DNA from: BOG-1184 sp049514575
Lineage (GTDB): Bacteria > Fibrobacterota > Chitinivibrionia > Chitinivibrionales > Chitinispirillaceae
DNA length: 64,000 bases
Assembly (NCBI GenBank): GCA_049514575.1
Contig: JBEKUX010000007.1
Coordinates: forward strand, 62,001-126,000
Reading direction: 5' to 3'
Shown: in pieces, positions 1 through 9,217 of the stretch
Layout of the letters: each line of letters opens with the position of its first letter
Numbering within the stretch: position 1 is the first letter of the stretch
Program-made: the position numbers and the translations under genes
Notes under the pieces: generated by a model
The model's database searches: none
Told to the model about the DNA's origin: nothing
What the model saw: only the letters and a program-made list of their open reading frames with translations

Positions 1-230
1 CCGGGATAGTTCTGTTTAAGTTCCGGGAGCCACTCGAGCGAATTGCCGTCGCGGAGCCGTAAATCCAGCAGAATCGCATCAATGGTTTCGGCGGCAATGA
101 TTGTTTTCGCCTCGGTAAGAGACGGCGCTTTTCGTATGGCATACCCGTTTTTACTGAGATATTTTTCATAGCCGAACAGCGCGGCTTCGTCATCTTCGAC
201 GATCAGGACTTGGGGAGATTTCTGAGACAC
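1..230 (-). CDS. Response regulator, N-terminal receiver fragment (runs off the left edge)
   Basis: The fragment encodes about 76 residues from a GTG start at 228-230 and is cut by the window edge. The N-terminus reads VLIVEDDEAALFGYEKYL, the acidic pocket of a CheY-like receiver, and DAILLDLRLRDGNS carries the expected phospho-acceptor Asp. The output domain lies outside the window. The wording of the receiver is compatible with an NtrC-type sigma-54 activator, but that is only a guess. It is transcribed divergently from the osmC-like gene across about 290 bp of AT-rich sequence in which I see no clear promoter. Confidence 0.8.
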   Translation of the reverse strand, partial: MSQKSPQVLIVEDDEAALFGYEKYLSKNGYAIRKAPSLTEAKTIIAAETIDAILLDLRLRDGNSLEWLPELKQNYP

Positions 231-524
231 GATAGGTATCCGTTGTGTTGTTGTGACTTACGAACCATACAATTTAAAAAGAGATATAGAGAAAATATAT
301 CATGATTGCCATTCCTACCAATCATTTCATAATTGCGAAACAGGATATAAACAGGATAAATTCTGAGGGTATAAAACTTAATCTATCATATTGTTTTTAA
401 ATCTGTTAGGTATATTTTTAAAATCTCAAACAATTATATGATTCTGCGGCATACCGTTTGCTTTATTCTAATCTACAGTTTACTAAAAACCTCGGCTAAA
501 CACCCGAAGAGGGAGGATATAATT

Positions 525-950
525 ATGCCACAACGCAAAGCTGAAGCAGTATGGGAAGGCGGCCTTTCGAAAGGAAAGGGAACCATTAAACTCGGCAGAG
601 GCGCTTTTAAAGAGCCGTATTCGTTCGCATCGCGGTTCGAAAGCGGCAAAGGGACCAATCCGGAAGAGCTCGTCGGCGGCGCCATTGCGGGCTGTTTTTC
701 CATGGCGTTCGCCATGATGCTGGAACAGGCGGGTTTCCCTCCGAAAAAAATACATACCGTCGCGGAGGTGAGCATCGATAAAACAGGCGATGGGTTCTCG
801 ATCACCACCATTGCCCTGGACACCGAAGCAAAAGTGCCCGGCATCGACGATAAAAACTTTCAGGAGAAAGCACAGGCCGCCAAAGCCGGCTGCCCTGTCT
901 CCAGGGCATTGACCGGAGCTACAATTACTCTTAACGCAAAGCTTATGTGA
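525..950 (+). CDS. osmC: OsmC family peroxiredoxin
   Basis: This 141-residue protein belongs to the OsmC/Ohr family of cytoplasmic thiol peroxidases that reduce organic hydroperoxides. Both family cysteines are visible, the first in AIAGCFSMAFAMML and the second in KAGCPVSRAL. The N-terminus (QRKAEAVWEGGLSKGKG) and length fit the OsmC rather than the Ohr branch. I chose the ATG at 525 because GAGGGAGG lies 9-10 bases before it; the open frame reaches back to 438, but that extension has no family similarity. The gene stands alone, followed by a stem-loop at 995-1031. Its presence fits the oxidative-stress theme of the region from 21 to 45 kb. Confidence 0.9.
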   Translation: MPQRKAEAVWEGGLSKGKGTIKLGRGAFKEPYSFASRFESGKGTNPEELVGGAIAGCFSMAFAMMLEQAGFPPKKIHTVAEVSIDKTGDGFSITTIALDTEAKVPGIDDKNFQEKAQAAKAGCPVSRALTGATITLNAKLM

Positions 951-994
951 CCAATAATATAAATAGTTTTTTGCTAAAGGCAATCTCCAATGAA

Positions 995-1031
995 CTACCC
1001 CGCAGCAAGCTCGCAGCATGCTGCGAGGTAG
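995..1031. terminator. Stem-loop downstream of osmC
   Basis: CTACC-C-CGCAGC pairs with GCTGCG-A-GGTAG around a 13-nt loop that contains the palindrome CTCGCAGCATGCTGCGAG. GCTAAAAACC follows, so there is no T-tract on the plus strand. It could be a factor-dependent terminator or a REP-like hairpin. Confidence 0.45.
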
Positions 1032-1040
1032 CTAAAAACC

Positions 1041-1150
1041 GCCTCTTCTCTTTTTCCCCTCTCCACTTGTGGAGAGCCGTTCTTTGAATAGAGCAATCTA
1101 TCCAAATAAGGCCTTTAGGGGGAAAGACGAAGTCAGGGGTGAGGCATAAG
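1041..1150. repeat. 110-bp interspersed repeat, copy 1
   Basis: This block recurs at 9670-9779 in the same orientation with about 4 differences in 110 positions. Its ends are GCCTC and GAGGC, and inside them TTTTTCCCCT faces GGGGGAAAGAC in inverted orientation. It encodes nothing obvious. The ends and size suggest a small MITE-like or REP-like element. The two copies bracket the whole pair of kinase/response-regulator cassettes. Confidence 0.8.
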
Positions 1151-1235
1151 CCGAAGCACGCTTCGGGGAATTAAGTCCATTGTCATGAATTAATATAATT
1201 CTTCATGTGCTAAAGACTTTATTATTTTGTAATTA

Positions 1236-1859
1236 ATGAAAAGTAACATTTCAAACCGTTTCGTAAAAACGCTTTCTCTTATTGTAACACTTGCAGGGCT
1301 CGCGGTCATGGCGGGGTGGATATTCAATGTCGGCATGTTGAAAAGCCTCTCTCCGGCGTGGGTCAGCATGAAGTTCACTACCGCCCTTGCTTTTGTTGCA
1401 AGCGGCGTCACACTCTATTTTATCGTCCGTGCCGGGGAAGGTGAATTTGACAATGCCCAGGTCGTTCTTTTCATAACTTCCCTGATCATCATGCTTCTCA
1501 TGGGAACGCTGTTTTTCTCCGCGCTTCTGAAAATAAGGACAGGGCTTGAAGAATTGTTTATTAAAGACGCGACAGGCGCGGTAAAGACCGTGGGCCCCGG
1601 ACGGCCATCGGTGCTGACGATAGTGAATTTTATATTGATTGCGACGGCCGGTATTTTAACCATGGTGAATACAAAAAATCTCCGGTTTAAACTCAGGACC
1701 ATCGGCCTCGTCGTCGCTTCCATCGGAACCGTGGCCGTGGCCGGCTATATCATGGGCGCGCCGGTCCTTTATTATTATATAGAAGGAATAAACTCGGCCA
1801 TTGCCTTCCATACTGCGGGTCTGTTCGTGTTATTAGGAACAGGATTGCTATGTCTATAA
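1236..1859 (+). CDS. Six-helix integral membrane protein coupled to a sensor kinase
   Basis: A 207-residue, strongly hydrophobic protein with about six predicted membrane segments, near residues 10-30, 44-64, 74-98, 124-143, 152-172 and 186-206. It has no soluble domain and no family motif I can name. A polar loop of about 25 residues (KIRTGLEELFIKDATGA) sits between helices 3 and 4. The last codons overlap the start of the following histidine kinase by 10 bp, so the two are probably translationally coupled. It resembles the MASE-like membrane sensory modules often fused to kinases, here as a separate polypeptide. The start has no strong Shine-Dalgarno sequence. Function is unassigned. Confidence 0.75.
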   Translation: MKSNISNRFVKTLSLIVTLAGLAVMAGWIFNVGMLKSLSPAWVSMKFTTALAFVASGVTLYFIVRAGEGEFDNAQVVLFITSLIIMLLMGTLFFSALLKIRTGLEELFIKDATGAVKTVGPGRPSVLTIVNFILIATAGILTMVNTKNLRFKLRTIGLVVASIGTVAVAGYIMGAPVLYYYIEGINSAIAFHTAGLFVLLGTGLLCL

Positions 1860-3760
1860 GAGCAAAACTCACGATTATCTTTCTGGCGATAGCCTCGATA
1901 CCCTTGCTCCTTGTCAGCGCATTGACATACACGAACTTTAAAAATTCTTTGGAGGCCAACCGCCTTACGCAACTCCAGGACCTCGCTGTTTTCAGGGCGG
2001 ACAGGATAGAGACGTATTTTGCCGGATTAAAGGGGGACATTGAGATGACCCAGGGGTTTTACAATATCCAGAAAAACCTTCCAATAATGACCCGGCTTGC
2101 CGGCCGACCGGAGGATCCGAAGTTTGCCGCCGCGGATAAAATGCTCGGCGATCAATTACGGCAGATGCAGTCGGTTTCGGAGATGGTCGATATCATGCTG
2201 GCCAGTCCGGACGGCAAGGTCGCTTATGCGAACAGGCCCGGCCATTACATGAAAGATCTGTCCAAGGGCATAAATGCCGAACGGAAAGCATTTGAACATG
2301 GGAAAAAAGGCGTTTACTTTTCGGAAATTTATTTCGATTCAACGGAAGACAAGAGGTTCGAAATGCTGGCCGCGGCCCCGGCCGCCGGTTTTGACGGCGC
2401 TTTTATCGGGGTCATCGTTTTTGAGGTGGACATGACCCCTGTTTATAAACTTATCCAGGACGTGACCGGTCTTGGCGCTACCGGCGAGGTCCTGGTGGCA
2501 AGGAAAACAAAAACCGGCAATCAGGTGGAATTCCTGAACCCGCTCAGGCATGACCCCAAATCGGCCCTTACCAGAAAAGCTAACATAGGAGATGCCTCAG
2601 GGTTCCCCATTCAGCAGGCAGTGCAGGGCAAAACCGGGGCCGGACTGGCAATCGATTACCGGGGCAGACAGGTCATTGCGGCCTGGCGGTATATTCCATC
2701 CATGGATTGGGGGCTGGTCGCGAAAATCGATACCCAGGAGGCGTTTGCCGACGTGACGAATTTAAGGAACCTGGTGTTATTGATCCTTATCATTGTTTTC
2801 GCGCTCAGCGGCATTATGGCATTTTCCATTGCCCAGTCCTTTTCAGGGCCGATAAAACGGCTCTCCGAAGGCGCCGCGATAATCGGGAGCGGTAACTTAG
2901 ACCACAAACTCGGGACCGACCAGAAAGACGAAATAGGCCAGCTCTCCCGGTCGTTCGATAAAATGACCCATGATTTAAAAACCATAACCGCTTCGCGCGA
3001 CGAGTTGGACCGGGAAATCACTGCGCGTAAAAAAACCGAAGAATCTCTCCTGCAAATGACCGATGACCTGACCAGATCGAACAAGGACCTTGAGCAGTTT
3101 GCCTACGTCGCTTCCCACGATTTGCAGGAGCCGCTCCGCGCGGTCGCCGGGTTCATGGGCCTGCTGAAAAACAAATACCGGAACACCCTTGACATGGAGG
3201 CGCAGGAATATATCGAATATTCGGTCAAAGGCGCGGAACGGATGCAGTCGCTTATCAACGACCTGCTCGATTATTCCCGCGTCGGCACCAGGGGCGGAAA
3301 ACCCGTGCTGACCGAGGCAAAGGCGGCGCTTGACGAAGCATTATCGCGCCTGCAGGCAGGCATAAAGGAATCGGGCGCGAAAATCAGTTCCGGCGAACTT
3401 CCGAGCGTGTATGTCGACGGAACGCAGCTTTCCCAACTGTTCCAGAACCTTATCGGCAACGCCATCAAGTTCCGGGGCGAACAGGCCCCGCTTATCCGCG
3501 TCAACGCCGACCGTCTCGACGCGGGCTGGCGGTTCAGCGTCGCGGACAACGGCATCGGCATCGAGCAACAATATGCCCATAAAATATTTATGATTTTCCA
3601 GCGGCTGCACAGCAGGGAAAAATATCCGGGCACCGGCATAGGCCTCGCGGTCTGCAAAAGGATCGTCGAGCGCCATAATGGAAAAATCTGGTTCGAATCC
3701 ACGCCGGGCCGAGGAACGACATTTTTTTTCACCATTCCAAATAAAGGAGACGGCAAATGA
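1850..3760 (+). CDS. Membrane sensor histidine kinase (Cache-HAMP-HisKA-HATPase)
   Basis: A 636-residue inner-membrane kinase. A first membrane helix (about residues 7-27) leads into a periplasmic region of about 270 residues with dCache-like spacing (FNPLRHDPKS-type strands, GRQVIAAWRYIPSMDWGLVAKID). A second helix (about 302-322) is followed by HAMP and a short coiled coil. The H-box ASHDLQEPLRAV carries the phospho-accepting His423. The ATPase core shows NAIKF, VADNGIGI and GTGIGLAVCKRI. It overlaps the membrane protein upstream and, through ATGA, the response regulator downstream. Its kinase half is closely similar to that of the 4388-9217 protein, which implies duplication. The Cache ligand cannot be told from sequence. 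Confidence 0.93.
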   Translation: MSIRAKLTIIFLAIASIPLLLVSALTYTNFKNSLEANRLTQLQDLAVFRADRIETYFAGLKGDIEMTQGFYNIQKNLPIMTRLAGRPEDPKFAAADKMLGDQLRQMQSVSEMVDIMLASPDGKVAYANRPGHYMKDLSKGINAERKAFEHGKKGVYFSEIYFDSTEDKRFEMLAAAPAAGFDGAFIGVIVFEVDMTPVYKLIQDVTGLGATGEVLVARKTKTGNQVEFLNPLRHDPKSALTRKANIGDASGFPIQQAVQGKTGAGLAIDYRGRQVIAAWRYIPSMDWGLVAKIDTQEAFADVTNLRNLVLLILIIVFALSGIMAFSIAQSFSGPIKRLSEGAAIIGSGNLDHKLGTDQKDEIGQLSRSFDKMTHDLKTITASRDELDREITARKKTEESLLQMTDDLTRSNKDLEQFAYVASHDLQEPLRAVAGFMGLLKNKYRNTLDMEAQEYIEYSVKGAERMQSLINDLLDYSRVGTRGGKPVLTEAKAALDEALSRLQAGIKESGAKISSGELPSVYVDGTQLSQLFQNLIGNAIKFRGEQAPLIRVNADRLDAGWRFSVADNGIGIEQQYAHKIFMIFQRLHSREKYPGTGIGLAVCKRIVERHNGKIWFESTPGRGTTFFFTIPNKGDGK

Positions 3761-4203
3761 GCGCAACGCAAGTCCGCCCTATCCGGATTTTACTGGTCGA
3801 AGACAGTGAGACCGATGCCAAACTGACGCTGACGGCGTTAAAGCAGGCAAAAGTGGCAAATGAAGTGAGCCACGTTGAAGACGGCGTCCAGGCAATGGAA
3901 TTCCTGAAGCACCAGGGCAACTATGCCGGGTCGCAGCGGCCCGACCTTGTCCTGCTCGATTTAAACCTCCCGCGCAAGGACGGCCGGGAAGTGCTTGAAG
4001 AACTCAAGGGCGATCCCGATTTACGGTCCATTCCGGTCGTTGTCCTGACCACCTCCAAGGACGAGCAGGACGTGCTCCGTTCGTACCAGCTCCACGCCAA
4101 CTGCTACATCACGAAGCCCGTCAACTTCGACCGGTTTCTGGAGGTGGTCCAGTCCATCGAGCATTTCTGGCTGAGCGTGGTGGTCATGCCGGAGAACAGG
4201 TAA
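3757..4203 (+). CDS. Single-domain response regulator (Rcp1-type)
   Basis: A 148-residue stand-alone receiver. ILLVEDSETDAKL gives the acidic pair, LVLLDLNLPRKDG places the phospho-accepting Asp68, VVVLTTS the conserved Thr/Ser and CYITKPV the Lys. There is no output domain. Length and motifs fit the Rcp1 branch of receivers that partner phytochrome-like HisKA kinases. The start overlaps the kinase stop as ATGA (3757-3760), so it is very likely the cognate phospho-acceptor. The receiver at 9217-9663 is a close paralogue. Confidence 0.93.
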   Translation: MSATQVRPIRILLVEDSETDAKLTLTALKQAKVANEVSHVEDGVQAMEFLKHQGNYAGSQRPDLVLLDLNLPRKDGREVLEELKGDPDLRSIPVVVLTTSKDEQDVLRSYQLHANCYITKPVNFDRFLEVVQSIEHFWLSVVVMPENR

Positions 4204-4239
4204 AAAAGGTATGATAACTCAGGTTTATATGACGAAATA

Positions 4240-4334
4240 TTTTCCGCTCGTGGTGAGCCTGTCGAACCATGAGCGACTTTTCTGCTGTATTTCAGCAGTT
4301 TTCCGCTCATGGTGAGCTTGTCGAACCATAAGCG
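4240..4334. repeat. Two tandem 36-bp hairpin repeats with a third hairpin between
   Basis: 4240-4275 and 4299-4334 are direct repeats with 3 differences. Each has inverted ends, CGCTCATGGT facing ACCATGAGCG, and so can fold into a hairpin. Between them CTGCTG-TATTT-CAGCAG gives a smaller stem. The arrangement looks like a REP-type cluster separating the response-regulator gene from the CheB-CheR kinase gene. Confidence 0.7.
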
Positions 4335-4387
4335 GGCTACCGCTATCATCTTGAATGCAAATTCGGATAAACTTAAAAGGCAAACCA

Positions 4388-7300
4388 ATGGCCACAAAAA
4401 AAACTTCCCGCCCGGCCGCAAAAAAATCGCGGCCCGCGCGGTCTGACCCGCGCCGCGATTTCCCGATCGTCGGCATCGGCGCTTCGGCCGGCGGCATAGA
4501 GGCGCTGCAAGCTTTCTTTTCGGCATTGCCCGAAGATCTGCCGTACGCCATTGTCTGCGTCATGCACCTGTCGCCGGAACAGAAGAGCGGCATGCCGCGC
4601 CTGTTCGGCAAGGCCCTGCCGAAGGTGCGCTTCGAGGAGATCTCCGCCAGCGCCGTCCTGCGGCCGGGCGGCGTCTATTTCAACCCGCCCGGCCGTTCCG
4701 TTTCTATTATCAATAACCGATTCCGTCTGAGCGCGCCTGCGCGGGAGCGTCCCGACCTTCCTATCGACCATTTCTTCCTCTCGCTCGCGCTCGACCGCGG
4801 CGGCAGAGCGATCGGCATAGCGCTCTCGGGCGCAGGGACCGACGGCGTGCGCGGGCTCCTCGAAATCAAGGCCGCGGGCGGCATGGTCATGGCCCAGGAC
4901 CCATCCACCGCGGAGTTCAACGGCATGCCATCGAGCGCGGTCGCGACCGATGAGATGGACTGTGTCGTACCGCCCGCCGACATGCCCGGCATCATCGGAC
5001 GGTACTTCGGCCACGCGGGAGACGCGGCCCTCGACAAAAAAGACCTCTGCCCGGCGCTGAACGAAGAGGAGCAGAAGGCGCTTTTCGGGATATTGTCGGA
5101 CAAGACCGGCCACCGGTTCGAGCACAACAAAAAAAGCGTGGTGGCGCGCCGCGTGTTCCGCCGCATGGGGCTCGCGGGCGCGTCGACGGTCGCCGGCTAT
5201 CTGTCGCTCCTCGGCAAGGACCCCGGCGAAGTGCAGCAATTGACAAATGATCTTATGATCGGCGTGACGCGGTTCTTCCGTGACCCCGAGTCGTGGGAGC
5301 GGCTGAAGACCGAGGTCGTGCAGGGGCTCCTGCGCGAAGAGCCGCCGAACCGCCCCTTGCGCGTATGGGTGCCCGGCTGTTCGACCGGCGAGGAGGCCTA
5401 TTCCGCCGCAATGATCTTCCTTCGGCAGATGGAAACTGTCGGAAAAACGCGCCCGCTCTCGATTTTCGCCACCGACATCAACGAAAAGGCCCTGCAGCGC
5501 GCCCGCGAAGGGAGCTATCCGGAAAGCGCCGCCGCCGACATTCCGGCCGAGTACCGGGGCCGTTACTTTTCCCGCCCCAAAAACGGCGCATCGCTGCTTG
5601 TCAATAAAGAGGTGCGGGAAGCGGTGGTCTTCGCAAAACAGAACCTGCTGCTCGACCCGCCTTTTTCGCGCCTCGACCTCATCATCTGCCGCAACCTTTT
5701 CATCTACCTCGAACAGGAGGTGCAGGAAAAGGCCGTCACCCTGTTCCACTATGCGCTGCGGCCCGACGGATTCCTTTTCCTCGGTAACGCCGAGTCGGTG
5801 GGCAGGCAATACGACCTGTTCAAGTCGCTGGGGAACAAAAAGCACCGTATTTACAAAAGAATAGGGTCGGACCGGCGCCACGGCGTCGTTTTTTCCCCTC
5901 TCCATCCGCTCCCGCGGCAGGAGGCGTTCCCCGCCCTTGACGGCGCGGGCAATGATGAGACGAGGGCCGCGGCGCAGCGGGCGCTCCTCGAACACTACGC
6001 GCCGCCGGCGGCGGTCATCAACCGCGACTACGAGATCGTCTATTACAACGGCCCCACCGGCGATTTTCTCGCGCAGCCCGGCGGCGCGCCCACGCAGAAC
6101 CTCCTCGACCTCGCGGGCAGGCAGTTGCGCACCCGGCTCCGCCGCCTTCTGGCGCGGGTGGTCCGCGACCGCGCGCCGGGCAGCCTGCGCGCGGCGCTCC
6201 CTGAAGGCGCGAAAGAAGCGCGGCCCGTCATCGTCAAGGTCGTCCCACTTGTAAACACTCCGGATGACAAGGAGCTCTTTTCGGTCTCTTTCGAGGCCCC
6301 GCCGCAAGGCGCCGCCGCCCTTCCCGAAACGGCGGAACCGGCCGCCGAAGCCGAGGGTTCCCTGGTCCGGCAGCTCGAAGCCGAACTGCAGCACACGAAG
6401 GACGACCTGCAGGCCACCATCGAACAGTTCAAGAGCATGAACGAAGAGCTGCACTCGGCGAACGAGGAGCTCCAGGCGGCCAACGAAGAGCTCGAAACCT
6501 CGCGCGAAGAGCTCCAGTCGCTCAACGAAGAGCTGGTCACCGTGAATGCGCAGCTCCAGGACAAGGTCGAAGAGCAGGAGAACACGAACGACGACCTGAA
6601 CAATTTCATCGCTTCAAGCGACGTGCCGACCCTGTTCCTCGACAGGGAGCTGCGGATCAAACGGTTTACCCCGGCCATGACCCGCCTCGTGAAATTCATC
6701 CCCACCGACATCGGCAGGCCCTTCGCCGAACTGGAGCATGAAAACCTGGGGCCGGACCTGTCGCTCGACGCTCAAAAAGTGCTCCACAGCCTTTCGCCGG
6801 TCTCCCGCGAGGAACAGGTGGGCGACCGGCAGTACATCCGCCGTACGCTCCCCTACCGGACACAGGAAGACCGGATCGACGGCGTGGTGATCACCTTTGT
6901 CGACATCACGAGCCGCAAAAAAAACGAGGAGCGGCTCGCGTTCCAGTCCCGCCTGCTCTTCTTTGTCCAGGACGCGGTTATAGGGCTCGACGCCGGTTTT
7001 GTCATCAACTACTGGAACGAATCGGCAAAGGCGCTCTACGGCTGGACGGCCGAAGAAGCGATCGGCCGGAAGTCCTTCGAGCTGCTCAAAACCGAATATG
7101 TCGGCGCCACCATGGAAGAGGTGGTTGCCCGGATCAAAAGCGCGGGCCATGGTACGTACGAGGCCGTTCATTGCACAAAAGACGACCGGAAAGTGTCCGT
7201 GGATGTCCGTTCGACAATACTCCTCGATCCGCAGGGCAAACTGGTTGAATTCATTTCGAGCTGCCGCGATATCACCGAGCGTAAAAAGGCCGAGGAGGTA

Positions 7301-9217
7301 TTGGCTTTTCAGTCTCGATTATTATCGAAAGTGCATGATGCGGTCTTCAGCAGTGACCGTAACTTCACGATTACGTATTGGAACCAGGCAGCGGAGAAGA
7401 TGTTCGGCTGGACAAAAGAAGAAGCGTTGGGCAAAAATTCCGGAGAATTGCTGAAACCGTTAGTTGAAGGCTCATCGCGCGACCGGGAAAGATCGAAGCT
7501 GCGGAGTGACGGCCATTGGGAAGGGGAAGCGCGGTATATCCGAAAAGACGGAACATACTTTTCTGCGGACGTTAATTCTACAACCCTTATAGACGCTGAC
7601 GGGAAAGACATAGGCAATGTAATTGCCGCTCGCGATATCACCGAACGCAAGAAGGCCGAGCAGGCGCTGCGGGAGAGCGAGGAGCGGTTCAAAGCCATCG
7701 CAGCCAACACCCCGGACCACATTCTCGTCCAGGACCGCGAGCTGCGATATTTATTTATTGTAAACCCCCAGCTTGGGCTGACCGAAAAGGACATGATCGG
7801 AAAGACCGACGATGACATATTGTCGAAAGACGAAGCGGACAATCTTACGAAAATCAAGCGGCGGGTGATCGAGACCGGTACGCCCGTGCATCTGGAGTCG
7901 TCCCTTGTCGACCGCAAAGGAAACCGTCAATTTTTTGAAGGGTCCTATGTTCCCAAACGTGATACGCAGGGCCGCGTCGACGGCCTGATCGGATATTTCC
8001 GGAACGTGACGGCGCGGAAAAAAGCCGAGATGGCGCTACGCGAGACAAAAGACTATCTCGATAAACTGATCCACTATGCCAACGCGCCGATCATCGTCTG
8101 GGACCCTGAAATGCGGATCACGAGGTTCAATGGCGGGTTCGAAAAGTTAACGGGACATCTCGAGAACGAAATTCTTGGCCAAGACCTGAGCCTGCTCTTT
8201 CCGGAAGAAAGCAGCGATGCCTCGTTGAAGATGATAGAACGCGCACTCAAGGGAGAGCAATGGGAATGGGTGGAGATACCTATTCTGTGTAAAGACGGCC
8301 GGATAAAACTTGCGCTCTGGAACTCGGCCAATATTTATGCCGAAGACGGCGCGACGCTGCTCGCCACCATTGCCCAGGGCACGGACATCACGGAGCGGAA
8401 AATGGCGGAAGAGGCGCTGCGCGAAGCGAAAGAGAACCTGGAGGTCCGCGTCAGGGAACGGACGGCCGAGATCGACAACTATCGCGAGCACCTTGAAGAG
8501 CTGGTGAAACAGCGGACCGAGGAGTTGACGAAGTCCAACGCGGACCTGGAGCAGTTCGCCTATGCGGTCAGCCACGACTTGCAGGAGCCGCTCCGCGCCG
8601 TTGCCGGCTTCCTGGGGATCATAAAGCGCAACCTCAAAGGGTCGCTCGACGCCAAAACCACGGAGCACATCAATTTCAGCCTGGATGGCGCGAAAAGAAT
8701 GCAGAGGCTCATCGATGACCTGCTCGATTATTCCCGCGTCAACACCAGGGGCGCAGAGCCGAAGCAGGTTGACGCCAAAGATGCGCTCAACGAGGCGATG
8801 TTGCGCCTGGGCGCCGCCATAACGGAATCGGGCGCAAAAATCAGCGCCGGCGATCTGCCGGTCGTTTATTTCGACAAGGCGCAGCTCTCCCAACTGTTCC
8901 AGAACATCATCGGCAATGCCATAAAATTCCGTGGCGAACAGGCCACTGTTATCACCATCAGCGCCGACCGCCTCGATGACGGCTTCCGATTCGCCGTGGC
9001 CGACAACGGCATCGGCATCGACCCGCAATATGCCGAAAAAATCTTTATGATTTTCCAGCGCCTGCACACACGGGACAAATACCCAGGGACAGGCATCGGG
9101 CTCGCGGTCTGCAAAAGGATCGTGGAGCGCCACAACGGAAGGATCTGGGTCGAATCCACGCCCGGAAGCGGTTCCACGTTTTATTTTACCATCCCGGATA
9201 AAGGAGAAAACAGGTGA
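4388..9217 (+). CDS. CheB-CheR-PAS-histidine kinase fusion protein
   Basis: A 1609-residue cytoplasmic multidomain protein. Residues about 25-205 are a CheB methylesterase domain with the catalytic triad Ser33 (GASAGG), His60 (VMHLSP) and Asp152 (GAGTDGV) and no receiver. Residues about 220-490 are a CheR methyltransferase with the SAM motif VWVPGCSTGEEAYS. A heptad coiled coil (about 658-745, repeated NEEL) leads to about five PAS domains, then a HisKA H-box SHDLQEPLRAV (His1396) and HATPase (VADNGIGI, GTGIGLAVCKRI). I start at 4388 (MATKKTSR) rather than at the in-frame ATG at 4355. CheB-CheR-PAS fusions are a known class; this one ends in a complete kinase and overlaps its response regulator at TGATG. 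Confidence 0.93.
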   Translation: MATKKTSRPAAKKSRPARSDPRRDFPIVGIGASAGGIEALQAFFSALPEDLPYAIVCVMHLSPEQKSGMPRLFGKALPKVRFEEISASAVLRPGGVYFNPPGRSVSIINNRFRLSAPARERPDLPIDHFFLSLALDRGGRAIGIALSGAGTDGVRGLLEIKAAGGMVMAQDPSTAEFNGMPSSAVATDEMDCVVPPADMPGIIGRYFGHAGDAALDKKDLCPALNEEEQKALFGILSDKTGHRFEHNKKSVVARRVFRRMGLAGASTVAGYLSLLGKDPGEVQQLTNDLMIGVTRFFRDPESWERLKTEVVQGLLREEPPNRPLRVWVPGCSTGEEAYSAAMIFLRQMETVGKTRPLSIFATDINEKALQRAREGSYPESAAADIPAEYRGRYFSRPKNGASLLVNKEVREAVVFAKQNLLLDPPFSRLDLIICRNLFIYLEQEVQEKAVTLFHYALRPDGFLFLGNAESVGRQYDLFKSLGNKKHRIYKRIGSDRRHGVVFSPLHPLPRQEAFPALDGAGNDETRAAAQRALLEHYAPPAAVINRDYEIVYYNGPTGDFLAQPGGAPTQNLLDLAGRQLRTRLRRLLARVVRDRAPGSLRAALPEGAKEARPVIVKVVPLVNTPDDKELFSVSFEAPPQGAAALPETAEPAAEAEGSLVRQLEAELQHTKDDLQATIEQFKSMNEELHSANEELQAANEELETSREELQSLNEELVTVNAQLQDKVEEQENTNDDLNNFIASSDVPTLFLDRELRIKRFTPAMTRLVKFIPTDIGRPFAELEHENLGPDLSLDAQKVLHSLSPVSREEQVGDRQYIRRTLPYRTQEDRIDGVVITFVDITSRKKNEERLAFQSRLLFFVQDAVIGLDAGFVINYWNESAKALYGWTAEEAIGRKSFELLKTEYVGATMEEVVARIKSAGHGTYEAVHCTKDDRKVSVDVRSTILLDPQGKLVEFISSCRDITERKKAEEVLAFQSRLLSKVHDAVFSSDRNFTITYWNQAAEKMFGWTKEEALGKNSGELLKPLVEGSSRDRERSKLRSDGHWEGEARYIRKDGTYFSADVNSTTLIDADGKDIGNVIAARDITERKKAEQALRESEERFKAIAANTPDHILVQDRELRYLFIVNPQLGLTEKDMIGKTDDDILSKDEADNLTKIKRRVIETGTPVHLESSLVDRKGNRQFFEGSYVPKRDTQGRVDGLIGYFRNVTARKKAEMALRETKDYLDKLIHYANAPIIVWDPEMRITRFNGGFEKLTGHLENEILGQDLSLLFPEESSDASLKMIERALKGEQWEWVEIPILCKDGRIKLALWNSANIYAEDGATLLATIAQGTDITERKMAEEALREAKENLEVRVRERTAEIDNYREHLEELVKQRTEELTKSNADLEQFAYAVSHDLQEPLRAVAGFLGIIKRNLKGSLDAKTTEHINFSLDGAKRMQRLIDDLLDYSRVNTRGAEPKQVDAKDALNEAMLRLGAAITESGAKISAGDLPVVYFDKAQLSQLFQNIIGNAIKFRGEQATVITISADRLDDGFRFAVADNGIGIDPQYAEKIFMIFQRLHTRDKYPGTGIGLAVCKRIVERHNGRIWVESTPGSGSTFYFTIPDKGENR

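Noticed and set aside
3690..3705. GGTTCGAATCC, like a tRNA T-arm
   Set aside because: It is inside the kinase ATPase domain in frame, and no acceptor stem or anticodon arm surrounds it.
4240..4334. Possible CRISPR-like repeat pair
   Set aside because: Only two units with a hairpin, not a spacer, between; no cas genes.
4373..6454. Long minus-strand ORF (693 codons) opposite the CheB-CheR gene
   Set aside because: Low-complexity Arg/Val/Glu-rich translation typical of the antisense frame of a GC-rich gene; the plus strand has full catalytic motifs.
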